Of a DNA stretch of 64,000 nt, positions 17,445 to 27,074 are shown one piece after another. How positions within the stretch are numbered: the stretch's first letter is position 1; each line of letters opens with the position of its first letter. Origin of the DNA: JAJFUV01 sp964384215 (GTDB taxonomy: Bacteria > Acidobacteriota > Terriglobia > Bryobacterales > Bryobacteraceae); assembly GCA_964384215.1 (NCBI GenBank), contig CAYLLB010000003.1, positions 87,383-151,382 on the forward strand, in the 5' to 3' direction. The notes beneath the pieces are model-generated. The model worked only from the letters and a program-made list of their open reading frames with translations. It made no database searches and was not told where the DNA came from. The position numbers were made by a program, and so were the translations under genes.

Positions 17445-19997
17445 CTACTGGCGAGCGCGGCGCACGGCATAACTGGTGAGCGCGCGCCGCAGATAAGCCC
17501 ACCTCTGTCCGGCGAGCGCTGCCTGGATTCCGGACCGGATCTGGGCAGCACCCGGTATGAACAGTCCGTGCGCAGCCGCGGCGTCCAGGCTGCCCAGCGC
17601 CTGCCGCGCCTCGGCCTCGAGCGCAACCGCGACGTCGCGCGGCGGGGTGGCGTGGAAGTCCGTAACGGCTATTTCCGGTGCGAGCGTGAATGCAATCAGT
17701 TGGTATGCTTCCAGCGTCACGTTCCATTCGCGGCCGGCGTCCAGAGTTGTACGCGCGGCGAGATCCGACAGACGCGCCGGCCGGTCGAAAGCCACCCGCA
17801 CTTGCACAGGATAATATTCGCGATTCACCAGGTACAAATAGCGCTGCCCGCCGTAAACCAGCGTGCGGGCAGCCACGGGGTCCGTGCTCGCTCCGATGGT
17901 CACAAACTTCTCGCGTGGCAGCGCCCGGTAGGCTGCGGCAAACCGGCGAATCTCCTCGCAATGCGCCTTGTCCAGGAACAGGCCGCCGCGAGTGATGCGG
18001 CAGGCGTCGAACTCGGCTACGGCGTGCGCGTAGTGTTCCAGGAAATGTGGGCCGCCTTGGAACGCATGCGTGATGCGCAATTGCGAATCCCACCAGAAGC
18101 CGTCCTCAGGATAGATCGAATTCAGGCGAAAGATCCCCTCGGCGGGCGCGCCGTCCATCACCGCGAGTTGCTTTGCCTGCTCGTCGCCGGGTTCGCAGGG
18201 AAACCACCTGTGCTCGCCCCAGGCCTCCACCCAACAGTTGAAGATGAACGCACCGGGGCGGCGCATGTTTCGCATGGTGCCCAGCGTGTCGTCATCCAGA
18301 AAATCATGGTCGCGGAACATGCAAGAGCGCTCGAGCGGCGCCTGCGCGCCTTCAGTGTCCCAGCCGCGGTCGCGGCCGGGGTCCAGCGCCAGGTCCACTT
18401 CGATGTTGGGTTCCTTCGCGTAGAGCGCGGGGTCGAATCCGCCCTCCCGCCACATCGACGCGGTGTTGAGGCGGGCATGAAGCTGGTGGGAGGCGGCAAG
18501 CGAACCGTAGAGCGCCGGCACGGTGGTCTCGTTCCACATGGTGAAGGTGAGACGCAAATCCGGCCGCGCCGCCACCACCGCGTCGCGGATGCGGCAGTGG
18601 AACTCGTGCAGCTTGCGGCAGCGCCACGCCACCCACAGCGGACGAGCCGTGTGCATCAGAAACTGGTAGCGTCGGGCGAAACGCTCCGGTGAATCCGGCT
18701 TGACGCGCACCCTTACGCCGGTTTCCTTTTCGAACAGCCCGACGGTGTAGTCGTCGTAACCGGCGTGGAGGGAAGCGTACCAAACGATGGTGGCGTGCCA
18801 CATATTGAATGAGACGCCCTTGAAGGCCGGGTAGCGCGCGTAGCGAGCGGCAATCTCCGAGACTACGCCGACCACAGCCGACTGTACTTCCGGGTGCAGG
18901 GGATTGAAGATTGGCCCGCCGTGATAGGGCTGGCCCGTTTTCTCGCCGTACGCGTACGGGAAGTCCTTGAAGCTCGCCTTGCGGGCGTGATACTCGAGCG
19001 CCTTGGGATAATTCCGGACGTTGTAGATGGGCGTCCAGTCCTGCGTTCCGGCCTGCACCTGACCGTTCCACAACATGTTGTTGATGGCCGGCGCACCCTT
19101 GACGATGGATTCGAGGTCGATGTTCATCTTGCGCATCAGGCTGCCCAGGCGCAGCATGGTCATGGAGGCTTGAAACTCCAGTCCTTCCTGGCCGAAGCGT
19201 TCCAGCAGGCGCGCGTACCAGTCCACGGGATGGGAGGTCCATCGCGTGTATTGCTTGCGGTCCCGGCCCACCACCATGTCGAAGGCGTCGCTTGGTTCGC
19301 AAGTGGAAGGGTACTGCGGACCGTGGTACCAGACCACCGGGTAGACCAGCAGGCTCTGCCCCGTGTGGCGCATAAACGCCACCAGGTGGTCCATCCACTC
19401 TTCGCGGCTCATGGCGCCTTCGCTGGCGCCCGTTCCGCAGGGGTCCTCATACTGGACGCCCAGTTCGCGTCCCGCGCCCGGTGCCACGCCGGCGACAGGA
19501 GGAGCCGCCGGAAGTTCGTCCAATTCGTACACGTCGAAACCGGCGATGGCTGCGGGCTCGTCTTTGCCCCAAGTGAGAAAGGTTATGCTTGAGTCCTCCC
19601 AGCGCGGCCAGAATATCTGCCGGATTTCGAGCATTCGCCCGGTGAGGGGCTGCGCGTAGCCGGTGAAAACGCCGGTGGAGAGGTCGTAACTGGTGCCGTC
19701 CATGATGCACATGTAGCGGCGCTTGTCATCGGGGTAACGTACGACGGCGAGGTGCGGTTTGCCGGGGTGCTGAATTCTGAACCGGTATCCAAAGCGCGCC
19801 GAAGGCGTCGCGGCTGCCTCGCGGTACCTGCCGGCGCGCGATTCCACGACGCGCGTCTGGCCATGGGACATGAAACGGTCCGCGCCATGCTCGCGTGTCG
19901 CGTCCACGCTCAGCAACAGCCGCCGGGCGTGTACGGCTGCCGGTCGTCCCAGCGCAGTTCCGGCGGCGGCGCCAAGCATTTCACGTCTGGTCCACAT
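17445..19997 (-). CDS. Large Tat-exported protein of unknown function, glycosidase-like barrel suspected
   Basis: This 850-residue product is taken from the ATG at 19997, which places MWTRREMLGAAAGTALG (twin-arginine, hydrophobic) at the N-terminus. A start 20 codons earlier is possible. The middle has many aromatic and acidic segments typical of TIM-barrel glycosidases acting on sugars: MDHLVAFMRHTGQSLLVYPVVWYHGPQYP, cut here into WYHGPQYP and HPVDWYARLLERFG, then FKGVSFNMWHATIVWY and LTFTMWNETT. The C-terminal part (RYLYLVNREYYPVQVRVAFDRPA) looks like a beta-sandwich. I cannot name the family or its catalytic residues. It is convergent with panC and divergent from the TPR lipoprotein gene. 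Confidence 0.75.
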   Translation of the reverse strand: MWTRREMLGAAAGTALGRPAAVHARRLLLSVDATREHGADRFMSHGQTRVVESRAGRYREAAATPSARFGYRFRIQHPGKPHLAVVRYPDDKRRYMCIMDGTSYDLSTGVFTGYAQPLTGRMLEIRQIFWPRWEDSSITFLTWGKDEPAAIAGFDVYELDELPAAPPVAGVAPGAGRELGVQYEDPCGTGASEGAMSREEWMDHLVAFMRHTGQSLLVYPVVWYHGPQYPSTCEPSDAFDMVVGRDRKQYTRWTSHPVDWYARLLERFGQEGLEFQASMTMLRLGSLMRKMNIDLESIVKGAPAINNMLWNGQVQAGTQDWTPIYNVRNYPKALEYHARKASFKDFPYAYGEKTGQPYHGGPIFNPLHPEVQSAVVGVVSEIAARYARYPAFKGVSFNMWHATIVWYASLHAGYDDYTVGLFEKETGVRVRVKPDSPERFARRYQFLMHTARPLWVAWRCRKLHEFHCRIRDAVVAARPDLRLTFTMWNETTVPALYGSLAASHQLHARLNTASMWREGGFDPALYAKEPNIEVDLALDPGRDRGWDTEGAQAPLERSCMFRDHDFLDDDTLGTMRNMRRPGAFIFNCWVEAWGEHRWFPCEPGDEQAKQLAVMDGAPAEGIFRLNSIYPEDGFWWDSQLRITHAFQGGPHFLEHYAHAVAEFDACRITRGGLFLDKAHCEEIRRFAAAYRALPREKFVTIGASTDPVAARTLVYGGQRYLYLVNREYYPVQVRVAFDRPARLSDLAARTTLDAGREWNVTLEAYQLIAFTLAPEIAVTDFHATPPRDVAVALEAEARQALGSLDAAAAHGLFIPGAAQIRSGIQAALAGQRWAYLRRALTSYAVRRARQ

Positions 19998-20115
19998 GTT
20001 CCAGCACGGCTCCCTTCCACACTCTCCCGGTCCAGTACAATCAGCAATTGTATCCATTGCGACGCCGTATGTTTTGTGATGAAGTGAATGTTGGAAAGAT
20101 AAGGGAGGGAGCCGT

Positions 20116-22416
20116 ATGAAATCACACTACTTGCTATTAATCCTCGCTCTAATGCTGGCGGGTGTGTCCTGCAACCGCGATCCTAAGCTGGTCAGCCGCA
20201 AGTACGTGGAGAACGGCAACAAGTACTTCAACACCGAAAAGTACAAAGAAGCCTCCATCATGTACCGGAATGCGCTGAAGAAGGACCCGCGCAACGGCGA
20301 CGCCTATTACCGGCTGGGGCTGTGCGACCTGCGCTTGGGGCAGCCTGGGCTGGCCGCCCGGTCTCTCCGCCGCGCCATCGAGTTGATGCCGGATAACCTC
20401 GATGCGTCCCTGACCCTGGCCGACCTCTACCTGATGGCGGCGGCCGCCGAGCCGCGCAACGCCAAAACCCTGGTGCCGGAAATCGAGGAACTGGCCAAGC
20501 AACTGGAGAAGAGAGATAAGTTCCACGGTTATCGAGTCGGCGGACTCTGTCTCCTGCTTAAGGGGCAAACCAAAGAGGCGATCGAGAAGCTGGAAAAGGC
20601 CAATCAGTTGAAGCCGCTCGAACCGAACGTAGGCGTTTTTCTCATGCGGGCCCTCGCCATGGAGAAACGCACGAGCGAGGCGGAGACTCTGGCCAAACAG
20701 CTCATCGAGAAGCACAAGAATCTCACCCCTGCTTACAACTTCCTTTATGTGAGCTATGTGTCCTCCAATCGGATGGGCGACGCCGAAGCCGTTCTGAAGC
20801 TGCGCAGCGCCAACAATCCCAAAGAAGAAGCCGCGTGGCTGCAACTGGCGCAGTTCTACATGGTCACGCGCCGCGGACCCGAAATGAAGAGCGCGCTTGA
20901 CAAGATCACGTCGAATCCGCAGGACTTTCCCAACGCGCATCGTTCCGTGGGCGACTTCTACTTCCGGAATCGCGATCTTGTCGCAGCGGTTGATTACTAT
21001 GCCGCGGGAAAGAAAGCCAACCCGTCCCAGAGCGCCACCTACGACAAACGCATCGCGGAGGCTTACATCACCCAAGGCAAAGTGGACGATGCGCTGAAAT
21101 TGCTGGAAGCCGTTATCAAGCGCGACTCCAAGGATAATGACGCCATCGCCATGCGCGCTTCCCTGCTCCTGCGCAACGGCAAACCCGAGCAGATCCAGTC
21201 TGCCGTGAACGATCTGCAGGGTGTTGTGCGCAGCTCTCCGCGAAACTTCGTGGCGCGCTACGACCTGGGACGGGCCCATATGGCGAAGGGGGAGGTGGAA
21301 CAGGCCCGCCTGGCTTTTGAAGAGGCTATCAAACAGCGCGGCGATTATCTGCCCCCGCGGCTCGCCCTGGCGCAACTCTACTTGCGTGGCGGCGAGCACG
21401 CCAAAGCGGTGCAGACGGCGGACGAGATCCTGGCCATGGACCAGGGGAATCTGTCTGCCCGGCTCGTGCGCGCAGCGGCGCTTACCGGCATGCGCGATTT
21501 CGGCCGCGCGCGCCAGGCGGTTTCCGAGACCATCAAGCTCTATCCGAACGCCCTGGAGGCGCAGTTGCAGCTCGCCGTTGTGGACATGGGCGAGAGAAAC
21601 TTCAAAGCGGCCGAGGGAGGCTTCCGCAAGCTGTACGAGAAGAACCCCAAGGACCTGCGTAGCCTGTTCGGGCTGGTCGAATGCTACATGGCTCAGAACC
21701 AACCGGCGCAGGCTCTCGACCTGATCCAGAAAGAAGCCTCCAAGAATCCGGGCCGCGACGACCTCGCGCTGGCGCTCGGCAACATAGCGGCTCGAACAGG
21801 CAAAAACGACGTGGCGATCCACCAGTTTGAGGCGCTCGTCGCCAAGCGGCCGAACGACGCTCTGCTGCATACCCGGCTGGGCGAGATCTATCGCCGCGCG
21901 GGCAGATTGGATCTTTCCGCGGGCCACTTCCGCAAGGCCATCCAGATCGCTCCGGACCAGCCGTCCGCGAAGCTGCTGCTGGCCATGCAGTTGGACGAGC
22001 AGGGACAGCGCCAGGAAGCCCGGCAACTCTACGAACAACTGCTGAAGATGCAGCCGAACAATGTCGTCGTGCTGAACAACCTGGCCTACATCATGGCGGA
22101 AAGCGGGACCGAGTTGGATCAGGCGCTCACACTGGCGCAACGCGCCAAACAAGCCCAGCCCGAAGAAATCAACGTCGCCGACACGCTGGGTTGGATCTAT
22201 ATCAAGAAGAACTTGAGCGACAGCGCTATCAACATCTATAAAGACCTTATCCGTCGTCAGCCACAGCGTTCAACGTTCCACTACCACATGGGCATGGCGC
22301 TATTCCAAAAAGGCGACCGGACGCAGGCGAAGCAGGCCCTGCTGACGGCGCTGCGCAACAAGCCGGCGAAGGAAGAAGAGGCCAAGATCCGCGAGCTGTT
22401 GGGGCGGATCGGCTGA
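20116..22416 (+). CDS. Tetratricopeptide-repeat lipoprotein
   Basis: This 766-residue protein has a lipoprotein signal with lipobox LAGVSC and then Asn at the cleavage site. The body is nearly all TPR units, for example YFNTEKYKEASIMYRNALKKDP, cut here to EASIMYRNALKKDP, then YRLGLCDLRLGQPGLA, YDLGRAHMAKGEVEQARLAFEEA and LHTRLGEIYRRAGRLDLSA. It probably forms a long solenoid scaffold in the periplasm. AGGGAGGG precedes the ATG. Similar long TPR lipoproteins (PrsT type) accompany exosortase/PEP-CTERM loci. The next gene, a CAAX-protease-related protein 38 bp downstream, fits that association. Confidence 0.88.
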   Translation: MKSHYLLLILALMLAGVSCNRDPKLVSRKYVENGNKYFNTEKYKEASIMYRNALKKDPRNGDAYYRLGLCDLRLGQPGLAARSLRRAIELMPDNLDASLTLADLYLMAAAAEPRNAKTLVPEIEELAKQLEKRDKFHGYRVGGLCLLLKGQTKEAIEKLEKANQLKPLEPNVGVFLMRALAMEKRTSEAETLAKQLIEKHKNLTPAYNFLYVSYVSSNRMGDAEAVLKLRSANNPKEEAAWLQLAQFYMVTRRGPEMKSALDKITSNPQDFPNAHRSVGDFYFRNRDLVAAVDYYAAGKKANPSQSATYDKRIAEAYITQGKVDDALKLLEAVIKRDSKDNDAIAMRASLLLRNGKPEQIQSAVNDLQGVVRSSPRNFVARYDLGRAHMAKGEVEQARLAFEEAIKQRGDYLPPRLALAQLYLRGGEHAKAVQTADEILAMDQGNLSARLVRAAALTGMRDFGRARQAVSETIKLYPNALEAQLQLAVVDMGERNFKAAEGGFRKLYEKNPKDLRSLFGLVECYMAQNQPAQALDLIQKEASKNPGRDDLALALGNIAARTGKNDVAIHQFEALVAKRPNDALLHTRLGEIYRRAGRLDLSAGHFRKAIQIAPDQPSAKLLLAMQLDEQGQRQEARQLYEQLLKMQPNNVVVLNNLAYIMAESGTELDQALTLAQRAKQAQPEEINVADTLGWIYIKKNLSDSAINIYKDLIRRQPQRSTFHYHMGMALFQKGDRTQAKQALLTALRNKPAKEEEAKIRELLGRIG

Positions 22417-22454
22417 GCGCGGGCGGCCCCGCGCCCCATTCGGGATCACATCTT

Positions 22455-23132
22455 GTGAAAGCGCTCCTGTCGCGGTTCCCCGCTGCGGCCTACACCGCGC
22501 CCTTCCTAGTATTCGTAGGGGTGCTCGCTCTCGGCGGGCACTTGCCGCTCCCGCCGGGTTCGGAGTACCCGCTGCGGACCCTGCTGGCGCTCGCGACCCT
22601 GGTGGCAACGTCGCGGCCGCTCCTCCGGTTCAAGACTTCATGCCCGTGGTCCAGCGTCGCCATGGGCGCGCTGGTTTTCCTGATTTGGGTTGGGCCGGAC
22701 ACCATTTGGCCGCACTATCGCGAGCACTGGCTGTTCCGCAATATCCTGTTGGCACCGAGCGGGACGCCGGCTGGAGAAGCGCTCAGGGGCGACTACGTCT
22801 TCCTGGCCTCCCGGATTCTCGGTTCCGCGCTCGTGGTGCCTGTCATTGAAGAACTCTTCTGGCGCGGTTGGCTCATGCGATGGCTGATCCGGACAGATTT
22901 CCTCGCCGTGCCGTTGGGTAGTTACCTGCCGGGCGCCTTCTGGATCACGGCCATCCTGTTCGCCTCCGAACACGGTCCTTACTGGGATGTGGGACTTGCG
23001 GCCGGAGTGCTCTACAACTGGTGGATGATCCGCACGCGCTCGCTGGCCGACTGCATCCTGGCGCACGCCGTCACCAACGCCTGCCTGGCGGCTTATGTGT
23101 TGAGCGCGGGCAAGTGGCAATACTGGCTCTGA
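22455..23132 (+). CDS. CAAX prenyl protease-related membrane protein (exosortase-associated type)
   Basis: This 225-residue protein starts at GTG and has several membrane segments (YTAPFLVFVGVLAL, LRTLLALATLVA, SVAMGALVFLIWVG). The glutamate-pair motif PVIEELFWRGWLMRWL is the first CPBP/Abi motif. FASEHGPYWDVGLAAGVLYNWW and LADCILAHAVTNACLA supply the second and third (His; His/Asn). WVGPDTIW near the first third is characteristic of the CAAX-related proteins found beside exosortase genes. It probably acts in the inner membrane as a metalloprotease. No exosortase is visible in this window. Confidence 0.85.
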   Translation: MKALLSRFPAAAYTAPFLVFVGVLALGGHLPLPPGSEYPLRTLLALATLVATSRPLLRFKTSCPWSSVAMGALVFLIWVGPDTIWPHYREHWLFRNILLAPSGTPAGEALRGDYVFLASRILGSALVVPVIEELFWRGWLMRWLIRTDFLAVPLGSYLPGAFWITAILFASEHGPYWDVGLAAGVLYNWWMIRTRSLADCILAHAVTNACLAAYVLSAGKWQYWL

Positions 23133-23274
23133 AGGTCCGCACCGCGCACGGCAACCTTGACGGATCCGTAACAAATCACACAAAATATGTTAGGCTACAC
23201 TATGGTGGCCCACCAGACGCTAGGCCTCGTCTTTTTGAGGCCGGCGCAAAAATCCAACTGCGGAATAATGTGGG

Positions 23275-24480
23275 ATGGCTTTTAAGACCGTTGTCAGGCT
23301 TCTGGTTTTCGTTTTTTGCGCCATACTATTGACGGATGCCGCCAACGCGGCGGTGACCAAGAGGAAGAAGGCACACCGGCGAACGGCGGCTCGCACTTCG
23401 GCCACCGTTGTAAAGAAGAAGCCGCTCGCGGCGAAGTCCACGAAATCGAAGAAGCGCATCTCTTCGAGAACGGCTTCGTCCAAGCGGCGGCGTTCCGTGA
23501 CGAGCTTCTGGACCACGCCGACTTACGCCGACGCCACTTTCGCCGACAACATCGAAGGTGAGGATCCCGTCGTCCGGCGCGCGGCGGTGGAAGCGCTTGG
23601 GCCTTACAACGGCACCGTCGTGGTGGCCGATCCCTCCAACGGCCGCATTCTGTCTATCGTGAATCAACGGCTGGCTCTCCAGAGCGGATTCCAGCCTTGT
23701 TCCACCATCAAGGTGGTGACCGCCTTGGCCGCGCTCAGCGAGGGAATCATCGACCGCGATACCATGCTGCGCCTTTACGGCCGCACGAAGATGAATCTAA
23801 CCGAGGCGCTGGCCCATTCCAACAACCCGTACTTCGCCTCTTTGGGAGTGAAACTCGGCTACGAACGGGTAGCCTACTATGCGCGGCTGTTCGGTTTGGG
23901 AGAGAAGGCGGGCCTGAACATCGATGGCGAGCATCCTGGTGTCTTCCCCGACTCGGTCATCAAGGATGGCGTGGGCATGATGACCAGTTTCGGTGAAGGG
24001 ATTTCTCTCACCCCGCTCGAACTTGCCGCCCTTATGGTTGCCATATCGAACGGCGGCACACTTTACTATCTGCAATATCCGCGGTCGGAGCAGGAAATCA
24101 ACGAGTTCGTGCCTCGCGTGAAGCGCCATCTGGATATCGCCCCATGGCTTCCCGAGATTAAACCCGGCATGCAGGCGGCGGTCGAGTACGGCACTGCCCG
24201 GCGTGCACACTACGACAGTAACGAGCCGATTCTCGGTAAAACCGGCACGTGCTCGGACAACCGGACGCACTTAGGGTGGTTCGGCTCGTTCAACGAAGTC
24301 GGCCGCAACAAGCTTGTGGTTGTGGTCCTGCTGACCGGGGGCAAGCCTGTGAACGGTCCGGTCGCGGCCGGCGTTGCCGGTGGCGTCTACAAGAACCTCT
24401 CCGGGCGGAATTATTTCGCCCACCAACGCAGCCTGTCGCCCTACGGCTTGGTGTCCACGCAATCCTGCTGCGCTCAGTAA
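23275..24480 (+). CDS. Short penicillin-binding protein transpeptidase with basic linker
   Basis: This 401-residue protein has a signal or anchor (VVRLLVFVFCAILL), an unusual Lys/Arg-rich segment at residues 28-75, and a transpeptidase domain. The catalytic motifs are STIK (Ser143, Lys146), SNN (182-184) and KTGT (322-325). The GEGISLTPLELAALMVAISNGG region is typical of class A and B penicillin-binding proteins. It lacks the glycosyltransferase or dimerisation domain expected before the transpeptidase, so it is much shorter than PBP1 to PBP3. It should cross-link peptidoglycan or act as a penicillin-binding or beta-lactamase-like protein. It converges on the next gene with a 6-bp gap. Confidence 0.88.
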   Translation: MAFKTVVRLLVFVFCAILLTDAANAAVTKRKKAHRRTAARTSATVVKKKPLAAKSTKSKKRISSRTASSKRRRSVTSFWTTPTYADATFADNIEGEDPVVRRAAVEALGPYNGTVVVADPSNGRILSIVNQRLALQSGFQPCSTIKVVTALAALSEGIIDRDTMLRLYGRTKMNLTEALAHSNNPYFASLGVKLGYERVAYYARLFGLGEKAGLNIDGEHPGVFPDSVIKDGVGMMTSFGEGISLTPLELAALMVAISNGGTLYYLQYPRSEQEINEFVPRVKRHLDIAPWLPEIKPGMQAAVEYGTARRAHYDSNEPILGKTGTCSDNRTHLGWFGSFNEVGRNKLVVVVLLTGGKPVNGPVAAGVAGGVYKNLSGRNYFAHQRSLSPYGLVSTQSCCAQ

Positions 24481-24486
24481 CGAATT

Positions 24487-25986
24487 TCAATCGTCCTTGC
24501 GCGCGGGCGTGTGGTCGCCGAAGACCAGGGCCGTAAACGAGAAAATATCCGTATCCGGGTCCTTCCAGGCCGAAGGGTTGATGCCAGCCTTAAGACACGT
24601 ATTTTCAAGGAACTGCAGGCGGTTCCAACCTTGTTCGGGAGCCACCTGGGGCAACAGAAGGCCTTCGCTTGCATCGCGCTTGATCACCAGGCCGTCGGTC
24701 CCTATCCGGATTTGGCGCGTGTCAAGCACCCGGCGCAACGGGCTCAGCACAGAAATCTCATATTCGAGTTCAGGTAACTCGGCCACCGACACCGGCTGGA
24801 ACCGCCGATCCTCGAGCGCGGCGAACGCTGCTACATCCCGCACTGTGACGGCCAGCGGTTCCACCGGCGCCACGTACCCGATGCAGCCGCGCAACTGCCC
24901 GCGTTTCTTGAGAGTTACAAATGCCCCGCGTTCCTGCATCAGGCGCGCGTTGCGGGCCGTGCCGACGTCGTACCCTTTGTGCTCCCGGACGGCCGTTTCG
25001 ACGCTCCTTTTGGCGATCTCCAGCAATTCCGTCTTTTCGGCCGTCGTAAGCGAGAACCGCCGGGCGGATGCGGTGCCGCCGGTGCTTTCGGGTTTGCACA
25101 ACGCCGCAGCGCCGTAACCGACGACGCTCGACTTATCGCCCGTCACATCGCCGGAATTGGCGTACTTCAGCACGCGCGCCTCGGTGGCCCCCAACCGCTC
25201 CGCCGCGATCATGGCGGCCACGATCGGACCGCCACCACAGGCTTCCCACACCCGCCTCTCGAAGTTGCGCGCCATGCTCAGGTAGTCCCACTCTTCCAAA
25301 GCCTGAAGCGTCTTCCGGTCGAGTTGTGTGGCCTTGTCGTACGTGTGGAAGTGGGACAAATCGGAGCTGGCCACGACGAGTGTTCCGGGCCCCTGGATCG
25401 ATTTAGCCAGCGCAACGCCCAGCGCTCTACAAGTGCCGTAGTCCTGCTCACCCATAACGATGGGCACCAGCTTGAAGTCCTTCAGTACACGCTGTAGAAA
25501 AGGTAATTGCACTTCCAGGGAGTGCTCGCCGCGCCCATTCACCATCCCGTGGCCGCGCCCCGAACGTTGGACGCGTTTGTCCATGGATGCCAGCTTGGCC
25601 ACAAATGCCGTATCGACGGGGACGCGCCCCAGCGGAGTATCGTAAGCGTCGCCGTCGAATACCGAGGAGAAGCCGAACGCGTCGATGTGGCAGGGCGCGA
25701 TGACCACCACTCGCTGGATGGGGCGGCCCTTCAACAACGCGTAGGCTTGTGCGGCGACATGGCCCGAGTAGACGTAACCCGCATGCGGGACCACAATTGC
25801 GGCTAAGTCCTTGATGGGCGCCGGCTTTGCCGCCGCGAGCAAACCGTCGATCATACCGGCCAACTGCTTCGCATCCGCCGGGTAAAAGGAGCCCGCCGCC
25901 ATGGGGGGGCGCACGTTGCGGTTTTGCGCCGGAAGAGCCGCGGCAAGGATCGGTAACAGGAAGAATGCCTTGCAACAGTTACGCAT
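24487..25986 (-). CDS. amrB: AmmeMemoRadiSam system fusion: MEMO domain plus AMMECR1 domain, with signal peptide
   Basis: This 499-residue protein starts at MRNCCKAFFLLPILAAALPAQ, a Sec-type leader. GGAAGGA precedes the ATG. Residues 26-298 are a MEMO domain (VVPHAGYVYSGH with His68, APCHID with His100, EHSLEVQLPFLQ, SSDLSHF with Asp209, and Cys250), keeping the two His, Asp and Cys that I recall as metal ligands in human MEMO1. Residues about 310-499 are an AMMECR1 domain with its LRGCIG signature (365-370). In many prokaryotes these are separate genes next to a radical SAM enzyme. Here they are fused and the radical SAM gene lies 7 bp upstream. The biochemical function of the system is not established. 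Confidence 0.93.
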   Translation of the reverse strand: MRNCCKAFFLLPILAAALPAQNRNVRPPMAAGSFYPADAKQLAGMIDGLLAAAKPAPIKDLAAIVVPHAGYVYSGHVAAQAYALLKGRPIQRVVVIAPCHIDAFGFSSVFDGDAYDTPLGRVPVDTAFVAKLASMDKRVQRSGRGHGMVNGRGEHSLEVQLPFLQRVLKDFKLVPIVMGEQDYGTCRALGVALAKSIQGPGTLVVASSDLSHFHTYDKATQLDRKTLQALEEWDYLSMARNFERRVWEACGGGPIVAAMIAAERLGATEARVLKYANSGDVTGDKSSVVGYGAAALCKPESTGGTASARRFSLTTAEKTELLEIAKRSVETAVREHKGYDVGTARNARLMQERGAFVTLKKRGQLRGCIGYVAPVEPLAVTVRDVAAFAALEDRRFQPVSVAELPELEYEISVLSPLRRVLDTRQIRIGTDGLVIKRDASEGLLLPQVAPEQGWNRLQFLENTCLKAGINPSAWKDPDTDIFSFTALVFGDHTPARKDD

Positions 25987-25993
25987 TTCGAGA

Positions 25994-27070
25994 TTATCCT
26001 TCCCAAACGCCGGCGATCGGCTGCCGGCAGTACTCACAGTTCCCTTTCTTCAAGTGCGTCGCGCGCACGGCGAAGCCCGTGCGTTCCACTACCGCGCGCC
26101 GGCACTTGGGACAATACGTGTTTTCGGCCGGGTGGCCGGGCACGTTGCCAATGTAAACATAATGAAGGCCTTCCGCCGCGGCGATGGAGTGCGCCCGTTC
26201 GAGCGTGCTCAACGGCGTCGGGGGCAGGTTCTTGAGCAGGTATTCGGGATGAAAACGCGAGAAGTGCAGCGGGACGTCCGTACCGAGGTAGGTTCGCACC
26301 CAGCGCGCCAAGCCGCGGAACTCCTGCTCGCCGTCGTTGAGCGTGGGTACCACCAGGTACACGATTTCGGTCCACATCCCCAACTTGCGCATCTCGACCA
26401 GCGCATTGAGCACCGGCTTTAACTCTCCGTTCACCGTCTCGCGGTAAAACTTTTCCGAGTATGCTTTCAGGTCCACCTTGATGGCGTCGACTTTGCCGCA
26501 CAGCAGCTTGAGCGGCTCCGGCTGTATATAACCGCCGGTGACGACGGCGCTCTTGATGCCGGCCGCGTGGGCGCGTTCGGCCGTGTCGATCATGTACTCG
26601 AAGAAGATCACCGGTTCGCTGTACGTATACGCGATCGAGGCGCAATGGTAACGCGCCGCCACCTCGGCCGCGCCCTCGGGCGGCAAATAGTTGGAGGTCA
26701 CCTGTTCGGGCCGCACCTGCGAGATGTCCCAGTTCTGGCACATCTTGCAGTTCACGTTGCAGCCGGCGGTTGCGATTGAGAATGCCGTCGAGCCGGGGTG
26801 GAAGTGAAAGAAGGGCTTCTTCTCGATGGGGTCGACGTGCGCGGCCACAACGCGGGAATGCACCAGCGTGTAGTAGACGCCGCCGCGGTTCTCCCGCACG
26901 CCGCAGTAGCCGCGTTCGCGGTCGTCGATCACGCACTCGCGCGGGCAGAGCTTGCATTTGATCTTCTTGTGCGGCAACTTGTCGTAGAACTTCGCCTCCC
27001 GCGTGTAGCGCGCGTCGGACGCCGCCGCAGCGCCGGATGCGGCCGAAAGCAGGAAGTCGCGGCGTTGCAT
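25994..27070 (-). CDS. amrS: AmmeMemoRadiSam system radical SAM enzyme with Tat leader
   Basis: This 358-residue protein is taken from the ATG at 27070, giving MQRRDFLLSAASGAAAAS, a good twin-arginine signal. The radical SAM cluster motif is CNVNCKMC (Cys104, 108, 111). An N-terminal Cys set (39, 42, 46, 56; KCKLCPREC) probably binds a second metal or cluster. QNWDIS after the cluster is a hallmark of this family, which is related to pyruvate-formate-lyase activases. A C-terminal C-x2-C type segment (YCPKCRR, then NCEYC) adds further metal sites. It lies between DUF362 and MEMO-AMMECR1 genes with gaps of 4 and 7 bp. An exported radical SAM enzyme is unusual because the chemistry needs reduced electron donors. 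Confidence 0.93.
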   Translation of the reverse strand: MQRRDFLLSAASGAAAASDARYTREAKFYDKLPHKKIKCKLCPRECVIDDRERGYCGVRENRGGVYYTLVHSRVVAAHVDPIEKKPFFHFHPGSTAFSIATAGCNVNCKMCQNWDISQVRPEQVTSNYLPPEGAAEVAARYHCASIAYTYSEPVIFFEYMIDTAERAHAAGIKSAVVTGGYIQPEPLKLLCGKVDAIKVDLKAYSEKFYRETVNGELKPVLNALVEMRKLGMWTEIVYLVVPTLNDGEQEFRGLARWVRTYLGTDVPLHFSRFHPEYLLKNLPPTPLSTLERAHSIAAAEGLHYVYIGNVPGHPAENTYCPKCRRAVVERTGFAVRATHLKKGNCEYCRQPIAGVWEG

Positions 27071-27074
27071 GGCG

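Noticed and set aside
23223..23242. GGCCTC/GAGGCC hairpin before the transpeptidase gene
   Set aside because: Six base pairs with no T run after it and no known riboswitch features; too weak to call.
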